This document shows, piece after piece, positions 39,465 through 44,977 of a stretch of 44,977 nt of DNA. This DNA is from Thiothrix sp. Lineage in GTDB: Bacteria; Pseudomonadota; Gammaproteobacteria; Thiotrichales; Thiotrichaceae. Numbering within the stretch: the stretch's first letter is position 1; each line of letters starts with the position of its first letter. A program made the position numbers and the translations under genes. A model generated the notes under the pieces. It was given only the letters and a program-made list of their open reading frames with translations. It did no database searches and was not told the origin of the DNA. The stretch covers positions 1 through 44,977 of the forward strand of contig JAGRJD010000113.1 in assembly GCA_020442915.1 (NCBI GenBank), given 5' to 3'.

Positions 39465-40724
39465 CTACCCCAGCCCGAAGCGCTCCGGCAGGTAGGGCGT
39501 CGGGTCCGGTCCCCCCTTGCGCCCCAGCATCAGGTTGGCAAGCAGCTCCGCCGAAGCCGGGGCTGCACTGAAACCGATGTGCTGGTGCCCGGTATTGAGC
39601 CACAATCCCGGCAGGCGTGTAGGACCGATGGCCGGCAGCGAATCCGGCAGTACCGGTCTGGCACCGAGCCAGTCGCTCAGGCCCTCGACCCTTTCGCCCA
39701 ACGCCAGGGCCTGACGCGCCATGCGTTCCGCCCCATTGAGCTGGGTCAGGCGGTGCGGGGCATCACGTGCCGCCAGCTCCACTCCGCAGGTCAGGCGCAA
39801 TCCCGCTTCCATGGGGGAAATCACATACGCGCCATCCACATCATAAACCGGATACTGCAGGCACACAGCCGGGTCGAAAGGCTCAAAATGACGATGGCTG
39901 CCACGCTCATACAGCATCGGCAGTCGCAGCCCCAGCGGCTGGAGAAAGGTTCTGGACCACGGTCCCAGTGCCACCACCACCTGCTGCGCCTCAAGGGCCG
40001 GCCCCCCGGCAAAATGCACCTGCCAGTGGTCCTCCTGCGGTGTCAGGGTCCTGACTTCCCCCTCCCGCACCACGCCCTGCAGCTGGCGGTAACGCCGGGT
40101 ATAGGCATCGACCACGGCTCCCGGACTGTCGACCGAGGCCGTATCCCGGATCCACCACCCGCCGGCAAACACGGGCTTCAGGGCTGGCTCCAGGGCACGC
40201 AGGCGCGCAGTGGACAAAAATTCGTGTGCGATACCGAAACGGTCCAGCAGCCCGGCCTGCACCTGTGTTCCGGCCAGACTCTCCGGCCTGCGGTAGACCT
40301 GCAGCCAGCCATTGGTACGCAGACGCTGTATGGCTCCAGCCTTGTTGAGCCATTCACGGTGCAGCACCTGCGAACGACTGATCAGGGCATGTAGGGCACG
40401 GGCACGCGGTTCAGTATTGTCGGCCCGCCCCTGGGACAGGAACTGCCGGAACCAGCCGGCATGGCGCAATACAAACAGCGGATCATAACGCAGGGCCAGA
40501 CTGCGGTTGGTCAGCAATCCGGGCAGGGCCCTGAACAGGGCGGGGTTGTTGAGCGGCAAGATGGAACTGCTGCTGAGGATGCCGGCGTTGCCATACGAGG
40601 TTTCCCGCACCGGCAGGCATTTTTCCACCAGCACCACCTGCACTCCGCGCTCACGCAGCGTCAGGGCGGTACTGACACCGACGATGCCGGCCCCCAGGAC
40701 GGCTACCGCCCAGCGTTCACTCAT
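39465..40724 (-). CDS. FAD-dependent D-amino-acid dehydrogenase family protein (DadA-like)
   Basis: The 419-residue product is an FAD oxidoreductase with the N-terminal dinucleotide fold VAVLGAGIVGVSTALTLRERGVQVVLVEK, the DadA-type TSYGNAGILSSSSILPLNNP, and the FAD-contacting C-terminal stretch LWLNTGHQHIGFSAAPASAELLANLMLG. The family oxidises D-amino acids (or related amines) to oxo acids and ammonia, passing electrons to the respiratory chain. Substrate range varies widely, so the assignment is general. It lies 119 bases from the MmgE/PrpD gene on the same strand and 50 bases before arsR. Confidence 0.82.
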   Translation of the reverse strand: MSERWAVAVLGAGIVGVSTALTLRERGVQVVLVEKCLPVRETSYGNAGILSSSSILPLNNPALFRALPGLLTNRSLALRYDPLFVLRHAGWFRQFLSQGRADNTEPRARALHALISRSQVLHREWLNKAGAIQRLRTNGWLQVYRRPESLAGTQVQAGLLDRFGIAHEFLSTARLRALEPALKPVFAGGWWIRDTASVDSPGAVVDAYTRRYRQLQGVVREGEVRTLTPQEDHWQVHFAGGPALEAQQVVVALGPWSRTFLQPLGLRLPMLYERGSHRHFEPFDPAVCLQYPVYDVDGAYVISPMEAGLRLTCGVELAARDAPHRLTQLNGAERMARQALALGERVEGLSDWLGARPVLPDSLPAIGPTRLPGLWLNTGHQHIGFSAAPASAELLANLMLGRKGGPDPTPYLPERFGLG

Positions 40725-40787
40725 GCAGCTATCTCCAGACTCCGAAAAGATGTGGTGTGTATCGCCGTTGCATCTTACACATCCGCC

Positions 40788-40805
40788 GAAGGTGTGGCCA
40801 CCTTC
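40788..40805. terminator. Perfect 7-bp inverted repeat between mmgE-type and dadA-type genes
   Basis: GAAGGTG (40788-40794) and CACCTTC (40799-40805) with a 4-base loop lie just after the MmgE/PrpD gene stop in the minus direction. There is no T-run, so it may be a weak terminator or an operator for the following gene. Confidence 0.35.
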
Positions 40806-40843
40806 AGGCCCGGCACCCCGGCCTGCACAGCCGCCGGATACGG

Positions 40844-42205
40844 CTACCCGTTCATCAGGTGCCCACGCACCGTCGGCGCACCGGCAAGCGTCTGCAATCG
40901 TGTCAGCCAGTCCACACCGGAACGGGCCAGAACCGGTGCCGTCAGGGTACGGAACTTTTCTGCCATCTGTGCCGAGGAAGGAAACGTCTCCGGCTCGCCC
41001 GAAGGATCAGGGATGCGGAGATGATGCTGCCGGCCTGCAGCCTCAAGCACCAGTGTGGCCCCGAAAGGATGGCGCAGCCCTTCCAGAGACGCATCATGCC
41101 AAACCTCGACCCGATCCGACAGGGCATCTGTTTGCGCCTGCCCCAGCAGATCGTAGTCATCCCAGCCGAACCGGCCCCGCTGCAACACCACCGCTGCCGC
41201 AAACGGCATCGAAAACTGCCCCGCCACGATGGAACGGGCACGCCGTTTGGCCGCAATCGGCTCCCCGACCAGGGCCATGCCATTGCGATGCAGGCCGACC
41301 CTGATCCCGGTGATGTTTTCTGCACCAATGGCGTGCTGGCGACACAACTGCAGCAGGCCATCCACTGCGGCATGTGTATAGCGGCAGGCCGGATAGGGTT
41401 TGACGCCGATCCGCAACGTCTCCCAGACGGAACCGAACCCGGCCACGGCCAGCGCCGTATCAGCATTGTCACTGTACCCTTTCAGGAATCCGTGCCGACC
41501 CGACAGTGCATCCAGTGCCCCGACAAACCCTTCCACCGCAAGGCTGGCCGCCATCAGGCCTTTCATTGCTGCTTCGCCCACCTGATAACGCTTGTTCCAG
41601 GCCCCGTTTTCCAGAAACTGCAGGGACCCTGACGCCTGGCTGGCTGCAACACCGAAGGCCGCTTCGACCCGCACTGCATCAAGACCGAACAGACGCCCTG
41701 CCGCTGCGGCAGCCCCGAAAACACCGGCTGTTGCCGTCGGATGGAAACCCCGTGCATAGTGAGCCGCCGGGTCCAGTGCCATGCCCAGACGGCAGCAGAC
41801 TTCAAGCCCGATCACGATGGCCGCCATCAGCTCGTCACCCGAAGCATCCGTCAGTTCGGCTGCGGCCAGTGCTGCCGGTATCACCGGAGCACTGGGATGC
41901 AGTGAACTGTCGGAATGGGTATCATCGAAGTCCAGCGAATGGCCGAAAGCCCCGTTCAGCAGGGCCGCCGCCGCTGCACCATAGCGACGGTTCAGGCCAA
42001 AAACGGTACAGTTTCCCTCCCCCGCAAGTCCCAGCCGCTCCAGCATCCGCAGGATGACGGGGCTCGACTCGCAGTCTTCAGCCGCCCTGATGGCCGAGCC
42101 GGCAAAATCCGTCATCAGGGCCAGCGCACGCTGTCTGACGTGTTCCGGAATGTCTCTGGTCGGTGTTTGTGCACTAAACCGGGCTACCTGGGCTGTGATC
42201 GACAT
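40844..42205 (-). CDS. MmgE/PrpD family protein
   Basis: The 453-residue product has the two-domain MmgE/PrpD layout: a helical domain with HSLDFDDTHSDSSLHPSAPVIPAALAAAEL, GLEVCCRLGMAL and ARGFHPTATAGVFGAAAAAGRLFGLD, then a smaller alpha/beta domain after VKPYPACRYTHAAVDGLLQL. Members include 2-methylcitrate dehydratase (PrpD), cis-aconitate decarboxylase and iminodisuccinate epimerase/lyase-like enzymes. No other methylcitrate-cycle gene (prpB, prpC, acnD) lies in the window, so the substrate is open. I choose the ATG at 42205 because it begins the family sequence; its ribosome site is weak. Confidence 0.82.
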   Translation of the reverse strand: MSITAQVARFSAQTPTRDIPEHVRQRALALMTDFAGSAIRAAEDCESSPVILRMLERLGLAGEGNCTVFGLNRRYGAAAAALLNGAFGHSLDFDDTHSDSSLHPSAPVIPAALAAAELTDASGDELMAAIVIGLEVCCRLGMALDPAAHYARGFHPTATAGVFGAAAAAGRLFGLDAVRVEAAFGVAASQASGSLQFLENGAWNKRYQVGEAAMKGLMAASLAVEGFVGALDALSGRHGFLKGYSDNADTALAVAGFGSVWETLRIGVKPYPACRYTHAAVDGLLQLCRQHAIGAENITGIRVGLHRNGMALVGEPIAAKRRARSIVAGQFSMPFAAAVVLQRGRFGWDDYDLLGQAQTDALSDRVEVWHDASLEGLRHPFGATLVLEAAGRQHHLRIPDPSGEPETFPSSAQMAEKFRTLTAPVLARSGVDWLTRLQTLAGAPTVRGHLMNG

Positions 42206-42448
42206 GGCAACAATCTCACTGAAAAACTGAAAATACGAAAACCGGGAATCAACATCGGCATCAATCATAAGGAAAAAAACCAGCTTCTCAAGTACCCATG
42301 CCCATACCAACAGGAACGCACCGGTATTGATCCACCACCCGCCGGAAACGCCTGTCCGTAACCCGCCGTTTCTTCAGGCAATTTACCACTGCCGGCAACT
42401 GGCTTAAACTGGCTCAAAATAATGGCAATCCATCCGGTGTAAATCTGC

Positions 42449-44203
42449 ATGTCACTTCCTGCCCTGTCCGAAACCGAAAGCTTCCTTGACCAGCAGCTGA
42501 ACAGTCTGATGCTGCGTCTGTGTCACCAGTGCGGTCATGAACCGGATACCGCCCAGCGTCAGGACCTTTCCCGCCTGCTGCAGCGCGTGAATCAGGCCAC
42601 GCTGGCCGGACAGATCGCCCTGCCGCTCCCGGCCTGCCGGCTGGCGCATGGCATCGACACGCTGCAGGCGCTGCCGGTGCTGGGAGGGCCTGACGATTAC
42701 ACACCGCTGGTGCTGGAGCACGGCCATGTCTGGTTCCGGCGCTACTGGCAGTACGAGCAGCGCCTGGCCCGCAACCTCAAGCAACGTCTCCGGCCCGTGG
42801 AACTGCCGGACACGGCACAGGCGGCCATCGACAGCCACCTTGCCCGATGGTTTACCGATCCCGATGCCACCCTGCAGCGGCAGGCAGTGGCGCTGGCCGC
42901 CCGCCGGCATTTCAGCATCATTTCCGGCGGCCCCGGTACTGGCAAGACCACCAGCGTGGTATGCCTGCTGGCCCTGCTGCTGGAAGTGCTGCAACTGGCC
43001 CCGGAGCGCATCCTGCTGGCCGCCCCCACCGGCAAGGCCGCCATGCGCCTGCAGGAGTCCATCCGCCGGGCACGTACCGGACTGGCGCTGCCGGGGGCCA
43101 TCCTGCAGCGCCTGCCGGACCGGGCCGGTACCCTGCACCGCCTGTTGGGCTACCGTCCGGGCAGCAACCGGTTCCGCCATGGTCCGCAGCACCCGCTGGC
43201 GGCCCAGGTGGTGATCGTGGATGAAGCCTCCATGGTCGACATTGCACTCATGACCCACCTGTTCGAGGCAGTTCCGGCAGGGGCACGCCTGATCCTGCTC
43301 GGGGATCGTGACCAGCTGGCATCCGTTGAGACCGGCTCGGTCTTCCGTGACCTGTGCCGTTACAGCGATCAGACAGCGCATGCCCTGCATGCCCATGTCA
43401 CCCTGTTGCAGAAAAGCTGGCGTTTTCACACCGACAGCGGCATCGGGCAGCTGGCACAGGCGGTGCGGGCCGGCGACGGGCAGCAGCTGGTGCAGGTACT
43501 GAGCCGGGACGACTGGCCCGATCTCGGGCTGCAGGCACTGGCCCATCTGGATGCAGGCTGGCTCCGCAATGCCTGGCAGTCCTATCTGGCGGCACTGCAG
43601 GAAAACCCGCCCGACCCGGTGCGCATTTTCACCGCTTTCAACCGCTTCCGCATCCTGACCCCCCTGCGTCAGGGCAATGGCGGCAGTGAACGCCTGAACC
43701 AGCACATCAGCCGCCTCCTGCGCCCGGCGTCCCCCCGGCGTCCCCCGTCCGGCCCGGCCTGGTTCCATGGCCGCCCGCTGCTGATCACACGCAATGACTA
43801 TCGCCTGCAGCTGTTCAACGGCGACCTGGGCATCTGCCTGCAGCAGCCGGATGGCAGTTTCCGGGTCTGGTTTGAGGGCAGCGATGACAGCAGCCCCTGG
43901 CGCAGCATGGCTCCGGTACGGCTGCCGGCCCATGAGGATGCCTGGGTGATGACCATTCACAAAAGCCAGGGCTCGGAATTCGAGCAGGTCCTGCTGATCC
44001 TGCCGGAAGAAAACGACAACCCGATGCTGGGGCGGGAGCTGCTGTATACCGGTATCACCCGTGCCCGGAGCCGGCTGGACATCATGGGCGGAATGGAAAC
44101 CCTGAAGGCGGCACTGCAGCGGACCCTGGGGGACGTGTCGTGTCTGGGATGGCGTCTGGAGCAGGATGCCGCAGGGAGCGCCGGACACACGCCCGACGCC
44201 TGA
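42449..44203 (+). CDS. recD: Exodeoxyribonuclease V alpha subunit (RecD)
   Basis: The 584-residue product is a superfamily 1B helicase: an N-terminal RecC-interface region, then Walker A ISGGPGTGKTTSV (about residues 160-168), LLAAPTGKAAMRLQESI, TLHRLLGYRP, VVIVDEASMVDIALM (Walker B), LILLGDRDQLASVE, and the C-terminal AWVMTIHKSQGSEFEQVLLILP and LLYTGITRARSRLDI. RecD is the 5'-3' motor of RecBCD, which processes double-strand ends and degrades linear DNA. Its usual neighbours recB and recC are not adjacent: upstream is a divergent MmgE/PrpD gene, downstream a convergent isocitrate dehydrogenase gene. Confidence 0.93.
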   Translation: MSLPALSETESFLDQQLNSLMLRLCHQCGHEPDTAQRQDLSRLLQRVNQATLAGQIALPLPACRLAHGIDTLQALPVLGGPDDYTPLVLEHGHVWFRRYWQYEQRLARNLKQRLRPVELPDTAQAAIDSHLARWFTDPDATLQRQAVALAARRHFSIISGGPGTGKTTSVVCLLALLLEVLQLAPERILLAAPTGKAAMRLQESIRRARTGLALPGAILQRLPDRAGTLHRLLGYRPGSNRFRHGPQHPLAAQVVIVDEASMVDIALMTHLFEAVPAGARLILLGDRDQLASVETGSVFRDLCRYSDQTAHALHAHVTLLQKSWRFHTDSGIGQLAQAVRAGDGQQLVQVLSRDDWPDLGLQALAHLDAGWLRNAWQSYLAALQENPPDPVRIFTAFNRFRILTPLRQGNGGSERLNQHISRLLRPASPRRPPSGPAWFHGRPLLITRNDYRLQLFNGDLGICLQQPDGSFRVWFEGSDDSSPWRSMAPVRLPAHEDAWVMTIHKSQGSEFEQVLLILPEENDNPMLGRELLYTGITRARSRLDIMGGMETLKAALQRTLGDVSCLGWRLEQDAAGSAGHTPDA

Positions 44204-44306
44204 CACCTGCGAAGAAAATACCCCTCCCGGTTCCCTGCCCATGCTGTCGGCAGAGCTTGATGTGGATTGATCAGGTGCTGGTACCCGTGTGTAAAGTCCC
44301 GTACGA

Positions 44307-44335
44307 ACGGTGGGGTTTTACAGAAGCCCCACCGT
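44307..44335. terminator. Strong hairpin between convergent recD and icd
   Basis: ACGGTGGGG (44307-44315) and CCCCACCGT (44327-44335) form a perfect 9-base stem with an 11-base loop. It lies between the converging recD (ends 44203) and isocitrate dehydrogenase (ends 44360) genes and could end transcription from both. Neither side has a long T-run. Confidence 0.55.
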
Positions 44336-44359
44336 CCGGCCCTCACCACCTCAACAATG

Positions 44360-44977
44360 CTATCCATCCAGCTCCGCTGCCGTAAAGCCCGGCATACGCG
44401 CCGCCATAATGGCGTCGGTAAAGGTAGCACTCGGGCGCATCACCGCCTTGGTCTTGTCGGAATCGGCGAAGAAATAGCCGCCAATATCCACCGATTGCCC
44501 TTGCACACTATTCAGTTCCGCCAGGATTTTTTCCTCATTTTCACTCAGGATGTCAGCCAGCTTGCTGAAATGTGCCGCCATTTCCGGTTCTTCGCTCTGT
44601 CTGGCCAGTTCCTGCGCCCAATACAGCGCCAGATAGAAGTGATTGCCACGGGTATCCAGTTCGCCGGTGCGTGGTTTGGGCGACTTGTCATTCAGCAGCA
44701 CATCGCCAATGGCCCGATCCAGGGTTTCAGACAGTACCTTGGCCTTGTTGTTGCCGAATTGCCTGGCCACCTGCTCGAACGATACCGTCAGCGCCAGGAA
44801 TTCACCCAGCGAATCCCAGCTCAGGTGGTTTTCTTCCAGCAACTGCTTCACCAGCACCGGCGCTGTGCCACCCGCACCGGTTTCATACAGGCCACCGCCT
44901 TGCATCAGCGGTACCACCGACAGCATCTTGGCGCTGGTGCCCACTTCCATGATCGGGAACAGGTCGGTCAGGTAGTC
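44360..44977 (-). CDS. icd: Isocitrate dehydrogenase (NADP), monomeric type, C-terminal part; 5' end outside window
   Basis: The open frame reaches the window edge and codes about 205 residues that match the end of the monomeric NADP-dependent isocitrate dehydrogenase: [68 protein letters not shown], and the tail [28 protein letters not shown]. These enzymes (about 740 residues) convert isocitrate to 2-oxoglutarate in the TCA cycle and are unrelated in fold details to the dimeric Icd. About 530 N-terminal residues should lie beyond the window. The frame is intact up to the last base. Confidence 0.93.
   Translation of the reverse strand, partial: DYLTDLFPIMEVGTSAKMLSVVPLMQGGGLYETGAGGTAPVLVKQLLEENHLSWDSLGEFLALTVSFEQVARQFGNNKAKVLSETLDRAIGDVLLNDKSPKPRTGELDTRGNHFYLALYWAQELARQSEEPEMAAHFSKLADILSENEEKILAELNSVQGQSVDIGGYFFADSDKTKAVMRPSATFTDAIMAARMPGFTAAELDG

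Noticed and set aside
39465..42205. dadA-like and MmgE/PrpD genes as a dedicated D-amino-acid pathway with the racemase
   Set aside because: They are more than 17 kb from the racemase, separated from each other by 119 bases with a hairpin, and share no regulatory sequence that I could see.
42452..44242. Minus-strand open frame of 596 codons opposite recD
   Set aside because: Despite its length it shows no family motif, while recD has all helicase motifs.

Overview
The window is bacterial, gene-dense and GC-rich, and reads as a Gram-negative proteobacterium, most likely a gammaproteobacterium. Supporting signs are an LPS inner-core (heptose) operon, BamD divergent from RluD, a DUF1820 gene, SlyD-type FKBP, RecD and a monomeric-type NADP isocitrate dehydrogenase. 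I cannot name the genus. No rRNA, tRNA or CRISPR array was seen.

Layout. 1-1.4 kb: the 3' part of a LysR regulator cut by an IS3-family remnant that abuts an IS66-family remnant. 1.6-7.2 kb: a tightly packed LPS core/lipid A block (GT9 heptosyltransferase, GT4 glycosyltransferase, gmhA, hldE, LpxL-like acyltransferase) followed by a SlyD-type isomerase; then tpx. 8.0-8.7 kb: a secreted Gln/Arg-rich repeat protein. 8.8-13.7 kb (minus): a Gld-like ABC system (ATPase, permease fused to a GldG-like domain, DUF4340 protein). 14.0-15.7 kb (minus): a LigC-like dehydrogenase and a DUF486 membrane protein. 15.8-19.8 kb: class III aminotransferase, glutamine-synthetase-like ligase and ThrE-type exporter in one operon. 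19.9-21.4 kb: HD-GYP protein and hemerythrin. 21.4-24.9 kb (minus): TRAP transporter with an Asp/Glu-racemase-like enzyme. 25.2-27.2 kb: class I fumarase and DUF1820. 27.2-29.3 kb (minus): three tandem, related outer-membrane beta-barrel genes. 29.4-31.2 kb: bamD / rluD.

31.3-39.4 kb is accessory-looking. It starts with a 5'-truncated enoyl-CoA hydratase gene, followed by an OsmC protein and a SBP56-family methanethiol oxidase (MtoX). Next come a protein fusing a SCO domain to a MauG/di-haem peroxidase domain, and a protein fusing SCO to a TlpA-like thioredoxin. An arsenic operon (arsR, arsC, acr3, arsI-like) follows on the minus strand. Codon usage looks less GC-extreme here than in the flanks, though I did not compute it. 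The MtoX cassette is the most interesting system: MtoX is a copper enzyme making formaldehyde, H2S and H2O2 from methanethiol, and the neighbours look like copper delivery, haem-based maturation or peroxide handling, and thiol redox partners.

39.5-45 kb: DadA-type amino-acid dehydrogenase, MmgE/PrpD protein, a RecD not next to recB/recC, and the C-terminal part of isocitrate dehydrogenase running off the window end.
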